NCBI RefSeq assembly: GCF_014651135.1
Contig: NZ_BMWH01000017.1
Span: forward strand, 62,001-126,000
DNA length: 64,000 nt
Reading direction: 5' to 3'
Source: Streptomyces echinoruber
GTDB taxonomy: Bacteria > Actinomycetota > Actinomycetes > Streptomycetales > Streptomycetaceae
Of this stretch, positions 33,085 to 41,662 are shown in pieces. Every line of letters starts with the position of its first letter. The stretch's first letter is position 1. A program made the position numbers and the translations under genes. Below the pieces are notes generated by a model. That model saw only the letters and a program-made list of their open reading frames with translations. It had not been told where the DNA came from and made no database searches.

Positions 33085-34962
33085 TCACCGGCCGCCCGCC
33101 GGTTCGCCGGAGAGCTGTTCGCGGACCCGGAACAGCCGCAGGGCGAGCTGGAGTTCGAGCGCGCGGGCGGGCTGCTGCCAGTCGGGGCCGAGGAGTTCGC
33201 CGATCCGTTCCAGGCGGCGGGCCACGGTGTTGGGGTGGACGTGCAGCCGCCGCGCGGCGTACGTGGGGCTGCCGCCCGCCGCGAAGAAGGCCTCCAGCGT
33301 CGGCGTGAGCTCCGACAGCCGCTGCTCGTCGTAGGTCAGCAGCGGGCCGAGCACCGAGCCGATGTAGCCCTGGGCGTCCCGGCTGTCGGACAGCAGCAGG
33401 CCCAGGAAACCGAGTTCGCCCACCGACCCGGCCCGGCCCACGGCCCCGAGCGCGATCATCGCCTCCAGGCAGCGCACGGCCTCCTGGTAGCCGTGCCGCA
33501 CGGCGCCGGGGTCGGTGACGGGGCCGGCCCCCGCGACCGTCACCGGGTGGCGCAGCAGCGGCCCGAGTTCGGCGGAGACGGCGCGGGCCGCGTCGCCGGG
33601 ATCGCTGCCGGGCAGCAGGAAGACGGCCGTGCCGTGCCGCAGGCACTTCAGGCCGTTGCGGCGGTAGGCGTAGGAGGCCGCCCACACCGAGGCACGGCCC
33701 GTGCTGTCCTCCTCCGGCCGGGCGACGACGACCACGTGCGGCCCGGCCAGGTCGAGGCCGAGCCGCCGGGCGCGGGCCCGGACCTTCTGCGCGGACAGGT
33801 CCGGATGGGCGAGCAGGTCGTCCAGCAGGTCGTCGCGGACCTGCCCCTCGGCGATGGCGGCGCGGCTGTTGTGCAGGAGCAGCAGGACCGCCATGGCCTG
33901 GGTGGCGCAGCCGAGCAGCTGGGCGCCGTCGTCGGAGAGCGGCCCGTTGAGACGCACCAGCAGGGTGCCGAGGCCGACGGTGCCGGTGCAGATCGGCGCG
34001 GCCCACAGACCGGGGCCGACGGGGACCGGCCGGCAGGAGCCGTGCGCCTCCAGCGCGCCGGTCTCGGCCTGCTCCCAGGCCGTCTCGGGCAGTTCGCCGG
34101 TGGTCGCCAGGGGCACGCCGTCGGTGCCGCAGACCCGTACGGCGCCGTCGACGAGCTTGCTGGTCTCCTCGGCCAGCTCGCCCAGTTCGGCACCGCCCAG
34201 CACGAGGCGGAGCAGCCGGGCGTGGGCGTCGCCGGACTCGCGCAGGGCGGCGGCCCGGTCCAGGACCCGGGCGCGTTCCACGGCGGTGCCCGCCAGGTCG
34301 CCGTAGGCGCTCATCAGGGCGACCTCGTCGGCGGTGAAGCCGCGGACGCGGCGGGCGGCGACGTGCAGGACGCCGAAGGGGCGGGTCTGCCGGTTGAGGG
34401 GCACCGCCAGCATGGTGTGCAGCCCCTCGGCGCGGACCACCTCGTCGACGGCCGTGCTGTGTTCGACCCGTTCGTCGGTGAGGTAGTCGGCGGTCCACAG
34501 CGGGACCGGGTCGGTCATCGCCAGGCCGGCCGGGCTCCGGCCCAGCGGCAGCGTCAGCCCCGCCTCGAGCCGGGCGATCCGTCCGTCGACGGCACGCACC
34601 CGGACCTGCGCGGCCTCCTCGTCGGGGTAGCAGACGTAGGCCAGGTCCAGCCCGAGCAGCAGGCGGGCCCGGCGGGCGACCGACTGCAGCAGGACGTCCT
34701 CGGGCTGGTGCGCGGCGGCCAGGTCGCGCACCGCCTCCAGCAGCGCGGCCAGGCCGGTCTCCCGCCGCCGGTGCCGCTCCCAGCGCGAGGTGATGCTCAG
34801 GCCCAGGCGGGCGGCCCGTTCCACGCCGGCCAGTTCCGCGCCCTCGGCCCCGCGCCGCCTGGCGTCCTCCACGAGGAAGCTGAACCGGTCGGCCGGGGCA
34901 CCCGCCGCCAGCAGTTCCAGTACGGCGGAACTGGTGTCCCGCACCATCGGCTCCTGCGACAC
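33085..34962 (-). CDS. GAF-PucR-type transcriptional activator
   Basis: A 625-aa regulator. A GAF domain spans about residues 75-210 (LLGLDLAYVCYPDEEAAQVRV, then GLHTMLAVPLNRQTRPFGVLHVAAR). A central PucR/GGDEF-like segment (about 330-500) has VVVVARPEED and RHGTAVFLLPG, with GYQEAVRCLEA at its end. The C-terminal PucR helix-turn-helix is LEAFFAAGGSPTYAARRLHVHPNTVARRLERIGELLG. Such proteins sense small, often aromatic or purine-like ligands through GAF and activate catabolic or biosynthetic operons. The GTG has GGGGGAGG upstream. It follows transaldolase by 33 bp on the same strand, so a tal-pucR operon is likely. Confidence 0.9.
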   Translation of the reverse strand: MSQEPMVRDTSSAVLELLAAGAPADRFSFLVEDARRRGAEGAELAGVERAARLGLSITSRWERHRRRETGLAALLEAVRDLAAAHQPEDVLLQSVARRARLLLGLDLAYVCYPDEEAAQVRVRAVDGRIARLEAGLTLPLGRSPAGLAMTDPVPLWTADYLTDERVEHSTAVDEVVRAEGLHTMLAVPLNRQTRPFGVLHVAARRVRGFTADEVALMSAYGDLAGTAVERARVLDRAAALRESGDAHARLLRLVLGGAELGELAEETSKLVDGAVRVCGTDGVPLATTGELPETAWEQAETGALEAHGSCRPVPVGPGLWAAPICTGTVGLGTLLVRLNGPLSDDGAQLLGCATQAMAVLLLLHNSRAAIAEGQVRDDLLDDLLAHPDLSAQKVRARARRLGLDLAGPHVVVVARPEEDSTGRASVWAASYAYRRNGLKCLRHGTAVFLLPGSDPGDAARAVSAELGPLLRHPVTVAGAGPVTDPGAVRHGYQEAVRCLEAMIALGAVGRAGSVGELGFLGLLLSDSRDAQGYIGSVLGPLLTYDEQRLSELTPTLEAFFAAGGSPTYAARRLHVHPNTVARRLERIGELLGPDWQQPARALELQLALRLFRVREQLSGEPAGGR

Positions 34963-34995
34963 GCTGCCTCCCCCTTTGCATGTGTGCCCGGCCGG

Positions 34996-36105
34996 TCACC
35001 GCCCGCCGGCCGGGGCCCGCAGGCGGAGCGCCACGGCCGCCCGGAGCGCCTCCCAGGCGCGCACCCGATGTTTCTCGCCATGCTCGGCGAGGGTCCGGGC
35101 GACCGATTCGCAGCGTAGGCCGGTCCGCAGCACGGCGTCCAACACGCCCAGACCGGCGTCGAGCCGGCCGTCGAGGGTGTCGCCGCGGGGCCGCTCGCCG
35201 CGGTCGGCGGCGGCCAGGGCGCGCACCGGAAGCGCCACCGCGGTGTGCCAGCCGACCAGGCGGGCGGCGTATCGTGCCTGCTCGGGGGCGTAGGGTCCGT
35301 CGACCGTCCACATCAGGCGCTGGGGGCGGGCGCCGGCCGCGGCCAGCGCGCTCCAGCGGGCGCCGCCCAGTTCCTCGTCGTAGGCGCCGTACAGGACGCG
35401 GGCCACGGCGAGGGCGGCCTCACCGCGCAGGTCCCCGGCGAGCGGTGCGTTCGAGGCGCCCAGCAGGGCGTCGACCTCGGCCTGAATACGGTGCACCGGG
35501 AAGGACGCCACCGAGGTGATGTCACCCAGCGGCCGCCCGGCCCGCCGGGCCCGTTCCAGCCCGGTGAGGTAGGCGTCGACGACCTCGCGGTAGCGGCCGA
35601 CGCCGTAGATCTCGGTGACGTGCACGCCGATGCCGCGCCCGGTGCACTCCCGGATCGCGGCCAGTCCGGCGGCGGTGGCCGGGACCTTCACCAGGGCGTT
35701 GGGCCGGGCGACGGCGGCCCGGACGCGGACCGCCTCGGCGACGGTGGCCGCGGCGTCGTGGGCCAGGCGCGGGTCGAGGTCCACCGAGACCAGGCCCTCG
35801 CGGTGGCCGGTGGCCCGGTAGGTGGCGGCCAGGCCGTCGCAGGCCAGGCGGACGTCCAGGTCGCGCAGGGCCCGCAGGGCCTCGTCGACGGCGCTGCCGC
35901 GGGCGGCCAGCCGGGCCAGCTGACCCTGGTAGGAGGCGTCCCCGGCGAGGGCGGCGGCGAGCAGGTCGGGCCGGGTGGTGACGCCGCGCAGGCCCCGCGT
36001 CACGAGGTCCACCAGGCGGCCCGAGCGCAGGAGTCCCCGGTGGAACCCGTTCAGCCACGGGGAGACGCCCTCGTGGACGAGACGGCGCAGGTTTCCGTCC
36101 GGCAT
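34996..36105 (-). CDS. tal: Transaldolase
   Basis: A 369-aa class I aldolase-type enzyme. The Schiff-base lysine is in ARPNALVKVPATAAGLAAI. SVDLDPRLAHD holds the conserved Asp, and GIGVHVTEIYGVGRYREVVDAYLTGLERA and VASFPVHRIQAEVD are typical of actinobacterial Tal. ATG 36105 has GGGAGGGGG upstream. It interconverts sedoheptulose-7-P + glyceraldehyde-3-P with erythrose-4-P + fructose-6-P. Beside the DAHP synthase gene, and divergent from it, it most likely raises erythrose-4-phosphate for the shikimate branch. It is a second, cluster-dedicated copy, since the housekeeping tal normally lies in the pentose-phosphate operon. Confidence 0.92.
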   Translation of the reverse strand: MPDGNLRRLVHEGVSPWLNGFHRGLLRSGRLVDLVTRGLRGVTTRPDLLAAALAGDASYQGQLARLAARGSAVDEALRALRDLDVRLACDGLAATYRATGHREGLVSVDLDPRLAHDAAATVAEAVRVRAAVARPNALVKVPATAAGLAAIRECTGRGIGVHVTEIYGVGRYREVVDAYLTGLERARRAGRPLGDITSVASFPVHRIQAEVDALLGASNAPLAGDLRGEAALAVARVLYGAYDEELGGARWSALAAAGARPQRLMWTVDGPYAPEQARYAARLVGWHTAVALPVRALAAADRGERPRGDTLDGRLDAGLGVLDAVLRTGLRCESVARTLAEHGEKHRVRAWEALRAAVALRLRAPAGGR

Positions 36106-36364
36106 GGCCCCCTCCCGACGCGGTCGACGAGTCGATGGAGCAGCCTGCCCCGCCGCGGGCACTGCCGCGAGTGCAGCCGCATACTCCGTCAACTCCCCCG
36201 CGCACGAATGCACTTCGGGTGGCCTCGCGACCTGATGGACCGGGCGGCCACCTGACGTACTCGCCGGTGCGTCATTGGCCGGTTCCCGACGGTCTCACAC
36301 CCTTTGTCGCACAGGAGCACCCGCAAGACACCACCCCTTGGAGAACCACCCCTTGGAGACGAAC

Positions 36365-37537
36365 GTGGACGTTGATCTGCCCGGTGTCCGGTCGCGGCCC
36401 GCACGACAGCAGCCGGACTGGGGCGGGAACGAGGAGATCCGGCCGGTCAGGGAGGAGTTGGCGCGCAGCCCGGCGCTGGTCGGCGTGTCCGACGTGCTGG
36501 CGCTGCGGGACCTGCTGGCCCGGGTCGCCGCCGGCCGGGCCCATGTCGTACAGGCGGGGGACTGCGCCGAGGACCCCGCCGAGTGCACCGCGGGCTACGT
36601 CGCCCGCAAGGCGGGGTTGCTGGACGTGCTCGCCGGCCACCTGAAGATGATCACCCACAGGCCCGTGGTCCGGGTGGGCCGGATGGCGGGCCAGTTCGCC
36701 AAGCCGCGCTCGAGGCCCACCGAGGTGATCGGGGGCCGCGAACTCCCCGTCTACCGGGGGCACATGGTCAACGACCCCGAGCCCGACCCGGAGCTGCGCC
36801 GACCCGACCCGCGCCGGCTGCTGACCTGCTACGCCGCGGCCCGGGAGGCGGCGGGCCACCTGGGCTGGATCGGCGGAAGGCGGCCGTCCGAGATCTGCCC
36901 GCCCGTCTTCACCAGCCACGAAGCCCTGCTGCTCGACTACGAACTTCCCCTGGTGCGGCGGGAACCCGCGGGCCGGCTGCTGCTCACCTCGACCCACTGG
37001 CCCTGGATCGGCGAGCGCACCCGGCAGCCGGACGGCGCGCACGTCGCCCTGCTGTCGCAGGTGGTCAACCCGGTGGCCTGCAAGGTCGGCCCGGACATGA
37101 CGGTGCGTGAACTGCTCGCGCTGTGCGAGCGGCTGGATCCCGACCGGGAGCCGGGGCGGCTGACCCTCATCGCCCGGATGGGCGCCGACCTGGTCGCCGA
37201 ACGGCTGCCGGCACTGGTGTGGGCGGTGCGGGTGGCGGGCCACCCGGTCATCTGGCTGACCGACCCGATGCACGGCAACACGGTGCCGGCGCCCGACGGT
37301 CTCAAGACCCGCTTCCTGGAGGCGATCGTGCGCGAGGTGGAGGCGTTCCAGTGCGCGGTGCGCTCCTCCGGGGGGATCGCCGGCGGGCTGCACCTGGAGA
37401 CCACCCCCGACCACGTCACCGAGTGCGTCGCCGGACCGGCCGACATCGGCCACGTCGGCGACAAGTACACGAGCTTCTGCGACCCCCGGCTGAACCCGGT
37501 GCAGGCCGCGTCGGTGGTCTCGGCCTGGCGCGGATGA
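36365..37537 (+). CDS. phzC: Class II (plant-type) DAHP synthase, cluster copy
   Basis: A 390-aa class II 3-deoxy-D-arabino-heptulosonate-7-phosphate synthase. The family marks are HVVQAGDCAEDPAECT, VVRVGRMAGQFAKPRS, PVYRGHMVND, TSTHWPWIGERTRQ and, at the end, GGLHLETTPDHVTEC with DKYTSFCDPRLNP. It lacks the longer N-terminus of the housekeeping mycobacterial type and is the size of PhzC proteins. GTG 36365 is taken for its GGAG at six bases; a 14-bp direct repeat ACCACCCCTTGGAG lies just upstream. It catalyses PEP + erythrose-4-P -> DAHP, usually escaping aromatic feedback. It begins the rightward precursor operon. Confidence 0.9.
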   Translation: MDVDLPGVRSRPARQQPDWGGNEEIRPVREELARSPALVGVSDVLALRDLLARVAAGRAHVVQAGDCAEDPAECTAGYVARKAGLLDVLAGHLKMITHRPVVRVGRMAGQFAKPRSRPTEVIGGRELPVYRGHMVNDPEPDPELRRPDPRRLLTCYAAAREAAGHLGWIGGRRPSEICPPVFTSHEALLLDYELPLVRREPAGRLLLTSTHWPWIGERTRQPDGAHVALLSQVVNPVACKVGPDMTVRELLALCERLDPDREPGRLTLIARMGADLVAERLPALVWAVRVAGHPVIWLTDPMHGNTVPAPDGLKTRFLEAIVREVEAFQCAVRSSGGIAGGLHLETTPDHVTECVAGPADIGHVGDKYTSFCDPRLNPVQAASVVSAWRG

Positions 37538-37712
37538 CGCGGAAGTCGCGGAGGCCGCCGCGGAGGACGCGGATGACACGGATGATGCGGAGGCCCCGGA
37601 GGAGACGGACGACGCGGGTGACGCGAAGACGCAGGGACCGCGGAGACGCGGAGACGCAGAGACGCGGAGAAACGGACCGATCGCGGATGAACCGACCAAG
37701 GAGGTTGTGCAC

Positions 37713-38513
37713 ATGCGACAAGAGCAGCAGCAGTCCGAGCGGCCGGCCGGGCCCGTCGCCCTGGTCACGGGTGCCGCGGGCGGCATCGGCGCCGCCGTCT
37801 GCCGGACCCTGGCCGAGGAGGGTGCCCGGGTGGCGGCGGTCGACCGGGAGGCCGGGGCGCTGCGGGAGACCGTGGAGAAGCTGACCGCCGACGGACTGCA
37901 CGCCGAGGCCTTTTGCGCGGACGTCTCCGACAGCGCGCAGGTGGACGCGGCCGTGGACGCCGTGGAGCAGCGGCTGGGCCCGGTGGAGTGGCTGGTCAAC
38001 GCGGCCGGGGTGCTGCGCCTGGGCGAGGTGGTGGACTTCACCGGCGAGGACTGGCGCACCACCTTCGCCGTCAACGTCGACGGGGTCTTCCACGTCAGCC
38101 GGGCGGTGGTGCGGCGGATGGTCCCGCGCGGCCGGGGCGCGCTGGTCACGGTCGCCTCGAACGCGGCGGTGACGCCGCGCACCCAGATGGCCGCGTACGC
38201 GGCGTCGAAGGCGGCGGCCACCATGTTCACCCGCAGTCTGGGCCTGGAGGTGGCGCGGCACGGCATCCGCTGCAACGTGGTGGCGCCCGGCTCCACCGAC
38301 ACCCCGATGCTCAGTTCGATGTGGCACGACGAGTCCGGTCCGCGCGCCACCGTCGAGGGCAGCCCGGAGGCCTTCCGCGTCGGCATCCCGCTGGGCCGCA
38401 TCGCCCGGCCCTCGCAGATCGCGGACGCGGTGTCCTTCCTGCTCTCCGACCGGGCCGCGCACATCACCCTGCACCTGCTCACCGTCGACGGCGGCGCGTC
38501 GCTCGGCGCCTGA
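37713..38513 (+). CDS. SDR dehydrogenase, probable DHHA -> 3-hydroxyanthranilate step (DhbA-like)
   Basis: A 266-aa classical SDR of the 2,3-dihydro-2,3-dihydroxybenzoate dehydrogenase group: TGAAGGIGAAVCRTLAEEG, NAAGVLRLGEV, VASNAAVTPRTQMAAYAASKAAATMF with catalytic Ser/Tyr/Lys, and NVVAPGSTDTPM. ATG 37713 has AAGGAGG at eight bases (a GTG at 37707 is too close). In EntA/DhbA clusters it oxidises a cyclohexadiene diol. Beside PhzD/PhzE the expected substrate is trans-2,3-dihydro-3-hydroxyanthranilate, giving the aromatic 3-hydroxyanthranilate with NAD+. The 175 bp upstream form a purine-rich GACGCGGAGAC microrepeat. Confidence 0.88.
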   Translation: MRQEQQQSERPAGPVALVTGAAGGIGAAVCRTLAEEGARVAAVDREAGALRETVEKLTADGLHAEAFCADVSDSAQVDAAVDAVEQRLGPVEWLVNAAGVLRLGEVVDFTGEDWRTTFAVNVDGVFHVSRAVVRRMVPRGRGALVTVASNAAVTPRTQMAAYAASKAAATMFTRSLGLEVARHGIRCNVVAPGSTDTPMLSSMWHDESGPRATVEGSPEAFRVGIPLGRIARPSQIADAVSFLLSDRAAHITLHLLTVDGGASLGA

Positions 38514-38539
38514 GACCGCCCGTACCGAAGGGACTTCCC

Positions 38540-39166
38540 ATGGCAGGCATACCGACGATCGAGCCGTACGCGATGCCGACGCCCGGCGAGCTGCCCCGCA
38601 ACGTCGCCGACTGGACGCCGGATCCGCGGCGGGCGGTGCTCCTCGTCCACGACATGCAGCGCTACTTCCTCGAGCCGCTGCCCGAGCACGGGCCGCGCGG
38701 GGAACTGGTGCGCAACGCCGCCCTGGTGCGGGAGCGCTGCGCGCGGCTCGGCGTGCCCGTGGCCTACACCGCCCAGCCGGGCGGCATGACGCCCGAACAG
38801 CGCGGCCTGCTGGCCGACTTCTGGGGGCCGGGGATGCGGGTGGACCCGGCCGACCGGGAGGTGGTGGACGAGCTCGCGCCCCGTGCGGGCGACTGGCTGC
38901 TCACCAAGTGGCGCTACAGCGCCTTCTTCCGCACCGACCTGCTGGCCCGGCTGCGGGCCGCGGGCCGCGACCAGCTGGTCGTCTGCGGTGTGTACGCGCA
39001 CGTCGGTGTGCTGATCACCGCCACCGAGGCGTTCTCGCACGACCTGCAGACCTTCGTCGTCGCCGACGCGGTCGCCGACTTCTCGGCCGGGGACCACCGC
39101 GCCGCCCTGCACTACGCGGCCCGGCGCTGCGCCGTCGTCATCCCCGCCAAGGAGGTTTTCGCATGA
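38540..39166 (+). CDS. phzD: Isochorismatase PhzD (ADIC hydrolase)
   Basis: A 208-aa stand-alone isochorismatase with no carrier domain. It follows P. aeruginosa PhzD nearly residue for residue: catalytic Asp38 in LLVHDMQRYFL, Lys123 in LLTKWRYSAFF, YTAQPGGMTPEQRGLL-DFWGPGM, and CGVYAHVGVLITATEAFSHD, whose Val-Gly replaces the Cys of ordinary cysteine hydrolases. PhzD cleaves the vinyl ether of 2-amino-2-deoxyisochorismate to DHHA and pyruvate. GAAGGGA precedes the ATG. Its stop overlaps the PhzE start (ATGA). Confidence 0.95.
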   Translation: MAGIPTIEPYAMPTPGELPRNVADWTPDPRRAVLLVHDMQRYFLEPLPEHGPRGELVRNAALVRERCARLGVPVAYTAQPGGMTPEQRGLLADFWGPGMRVDPADREVVDELAPRAGDWLLTKWRYSAFFRTDLLARLRAAGRDQLVVCGVYAHVGVLITATEAFSHDLQTFVVADAVADFSAGDHRAALHYAARRCAVVIPAKEVFA

Positions 39167-41031
39167 CGGGCCCCTCCTCCGACCTGCTCGGCCGCGTCCT
39201 GGCCGGGCGGGTCCCGGCCTACGCCCTGCTGCACCGTCCGGCCGTCACCGGCCGCGGGACCCTGGAGGTCCTGGCCGGCGAGGTGAGCGAGCCGGAGACG
39301 CTGGCCGGCATCCCGCTGCCCGAGGACTCCCCCGGCGGCCACGAGGTGCTGGTGCTGGTGCCCTACCGGCAGCTCAGGGAGCGCGGCTACGCCTGCGCCG
39401 ACGACGGCACCCCGCTGGTCGCGCTGACCGTCACCGACCAGGCCACAGTGCCGGTCCCGGAGGCCCTGCGGCGGATCCCGGACGTCCCGATCCACCTGGC
39501 CGGCGGCCGTTTCGACGTCGACGACGCGACCTACGCGGCGACCGTGCGGCGCGTCGTCAACGAGGAGATCGGCACCGGCGAGGGCGCCAACTTCGTCATC
39601 AGGCGCTCCTTCACCGCCGACATCACCGGCTACTCCCCCGCCGGCGCCCTGACCCTCTTCCGGCGGCTGATGGAGCAGGAGTCGGGCGCCTACTGGACCT
39701 TCCTGGTGCACACCGGCGGCCGCACCCTGGTCGGCGCCAGCCCGGAGCGGCACATCAGCGTGCACGGCGGCACGGCGGTGATGAACCCGATCAGCGGCAC
39801 CTACCGCTACCCGGCGGCGGGCCCCTCCCTGCCCGACGTCATGGACTTCCTCGCCGACCGCAAGGAGGCCGACGAGCTGTACATGGTCGTCGACGAGGAA
39901 CTGAAGATGATGGCCCGCATCTGCGACAGCGGCGTCCGCGTCCGGGGCCCCTACCTGCGGGAGATGGCCCGGCTGGCGCACACCGAGTACTTCGTCGAGG
40001 GCGAGACCGGCCGCGATCCCCGCGAGGTGCTGCGCGAGACGCTGTTCGCGCCGACCGTGACCGGCTCCCCGCTGGAGAGCGCCGCCCGCGTGATCAGCCG
40101 GCACGAGCCGAAGGGCCGCGGCTACTACAGCGGCGTGCTCGCCCTGATCGGGCGGGACGCCTCCGGCGGGCGCACCCTGGACTCCTCGATCCTGATCCGT
40201 ACGGCCGACATCGACGCCGCCGGCCGGCTGAGCATCGGCGTCGGCGCCACGCTGGTGCGCCACTCCGACCCCGACTCCGAGGTGGCCGAGACCCGGGCCA
40301 AGGCCGCGGGCCTGCTCGCGGCCCTGGGCGCGGAGCGGCCGGCCCGGTTCGCCGACCACCCCAGCGTGCGCGGCGCGCTGGCCGCCCGCAACGAGACGAT
40401 CGCCGGGTTCTGGCTGGCCGAGGCGGACCGTACGGCGGTGGCCGCGGCGACCGGGCGCGAGGTGCTCATCGTCGACGCGGAGGACACGTTCACCGCGATG
40501 CTCGCCCACCAACTGCGCTCGCTGGGCCTGTCGGTGACGGTGCGCCGCTTCGACGAACCGTACGACACGGACGCCTGCGACCTGGTGGTGATGGGACCGG
40601 GTCCGGGCGATCCGCGGGACGTGCGGCACCCCAAGATCGCGCACCTGCGCTCGGCCGTGCGGGCGCTGCTGGCCGGGCGCCGGCCGTTCCTGGCGGTGTG
40701 CCTGAGCCACCAGGTGCTCAGCCGGGAGCTCGGCCTGGCACTGACCCGGCGAGCGGTGCCCAACCAGGGCGTGCAGCGGGAGATCGACCTGTTCGGACGG
40801 CGCGAGCGGGTGGGTTTCTACAACACGTTCACCGCCCGCAGCACGGAGGACAAGGTGGAGGTTCCCGAGGTGGGCGTGGTCGAGGTGTGCCGCGACCCCG
40901 GTTCGCGCGAGGTGCACGCGCTGCGCGGACCCGGCTTCGCCTCCGTCCAGTTCCACCCGGAGTCCCTGCTGACGCAGAACGGCCCGGCGATCCTGGCCCA
41001 CCTCCTCCAGGACGTCCTGCGCACCTCCTGA
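39163..41031 (+). CDS. phzE: PhzE-type 2-amino-2-deoxyisochorismate synthase
   Basis: A 622-aa fusion. The N-terminal chorismate-binding (MenF/TrpE-like) domain carries GASPERHISV, MNPISGTYRYP, DEELKMMARICDSG and RTADIDAAGRLSIGVGATLVRHSDPDSE. From about residue 430 a class I glutamine amidotransferase domain follows with VMGPGPGDPRD, the nucleophile in AVCLSHQVLSRELGL, and SVQFHPES for the His/Glu pair. The MNPISGTYRYP signature distinguishes PhzE from anthranilate synthase, which would eliminate pyruvate. It converts chorismate and Gln to ADIC for PhzD. It is the last gene of the operon; a terminator follows. Confidence 0.94.
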   Translation: MTGPSSDLLGRVLAGRVPAYALLHRPAVTGRGTLEVLAGEVSEPETLAGIPLPEDSPGGHEVLVLVPYRQLRERGYACADDGTPLVALTVTDQATVPVPEALRRIPDVPIHLAGGRFDVDDATYAATVRRVVNEEIGTGEGANFVIRRSFTADITGYSPAGALTLFRRLMEQESGAYWTFLVHTGGRTLVGASPERHISVHGGTAVMNPISGTYRYPAAGPSLPDVMDFLADRKEADELYMVVDEELKMMARICDSGVRVRGPYLREMARLAHTEYFVEGETGRDPREVLRETLFAPTVTGSPLESAARVISRHEPKGRGYYSGVLALIGRDASGGRTLDSSILIRTADIDAAGRLSIGVGATLVRHSDPDSEVAETRAKAAGLLAALGAERPARFADHPSVRGALAARNETIAGFWLAEADRTAVAAATGREVLIVDAEDTFTAMLAHQLRSLGLSVTVRRFDEPYDTDACDLVVMGPGPGDPRDVRHPKIAHLRSAVRALLAGRRPFLAVCLSHQVLSRELGLALTRRAVPNQGVQREIDLFGRRERVGFYNTFTARSTEDKVEVPEVGVVEVCRDPGSREVHALRGPGFASVQFHPESLLTQNGPAILAHLLQDVLRTS

Positions 41032-41043
41032 CCCCGGCCCCCG

Positions 41044-41081
41044 AAGGCCCCAGCCCCGTTCCCCCCGGGGGCCGGGGCCTT
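41044..41081 (+). terminator. Stem-loop after phzE
   Basis: AAGGCCCC (41044-41051) pairs with GGGGCCTT (41074-41081), with a C/G-rich inner region that can pair further. It lies 13 nt after the phzE stop. Confidence 0.7.
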
Positions 41082-41449
41082 GCCCTGCCCGCGCAACCGC
41101 CCCGCCCGGGCGGGGCGAGCCCCCACCGCCCGGCTCGTACCCCCCACCACCGGCACCACCGCTCGCCTCGAGATCACGCCGGAGACGCCGGAGTCCCGCG
41201 TTCTGGATTCCGGCGGCCTTCCACCGTCCCCGCGATGAGGAACAGCCCTTCGGGCCACTGTTCCGCACGACCTCCTACGCGGTCGCCCACGCCCACAAAG
41301 CGGCGGGCCGCAACGGCCGTCACGGCATCCGGGAGCTGTGCGACGTCCGCCCGCGAAGGCAGGCGGGCCTCTGCGCGGCCGCCCTCACCGACCGCGGCGG
41401 CACGGCCGCGCGGAAATCGGCCGGCAGGCCCCGGGAGGAACCCCCGCCC
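41082..41449. other. Spacer with possible coding debris
   Basis: No intact gene is present. An open frame through 41213-41449 (for example GPLFRTTSYAVAHAHKAAG, then RHGIRELCDV) looks protein-like and continues in frame into the exonuclease-like fragment below. It may be the other part of a decayed gene. No start or ribosome-binding site is convincing. Confidence 0.35.
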
Positions 41450-41662
41450 GTGAAATATGCCGAAAACATGCCGACTGGCCCCGTTCCCCTCCTCGTCGTC
41501 GACGTCGAGGGGAACGGGGCCCACCCGCCCGGCTTAGTCGAGGTCGCGCTCTTTCCCGTCGAAGGCGGTCGCGTGCACCCCGATCGGGCCCGTTGGCCGG
41601 CCGTCGCGCCGGAGGCGCGTGCTCAAGGCCGGACTCCGTTCTGCCAGGGGGTCGGGAGGTAG
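41450..41662 (+). pseudogene. Fragment of a DnaQ-like exonuclease domain
   Basis: The 70-codon frame contains PVPLLVVDVEGNGAHPPGLVEVALFPVEGG, which looks like the Exo I motif (VDVEGNG) of DEDD 3'-5' exonucleases, then degenerates and stops. It includes an in-frame TTA codon (41534-41536). Its end overlaps the 3' end of the convergent hydroxylase gene by 40 bp. The later Exo II and III motifs are absent, so this is a truncated remnant, not an active nuclease. Confidence 0.4.

Noticed and set aside
36365..41031. Phenazine biosynthesis operon
   Set aside because: PhzC, D and E are present, but PhzF, PhzA/B and PhzG are absent anywhere in the window. The extra DhbA-like SDR points to 3-hydroxyanthranilate.
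37713..41031. Catechol (2,3-dihydroxybenzoate) siderophore pathway
   Set aside because: The isochorismatase is PhzD-type without a carrier domain, and the chorismate enzyme is PhzE with an amidotransferase domain, not an isochorismate synthase.
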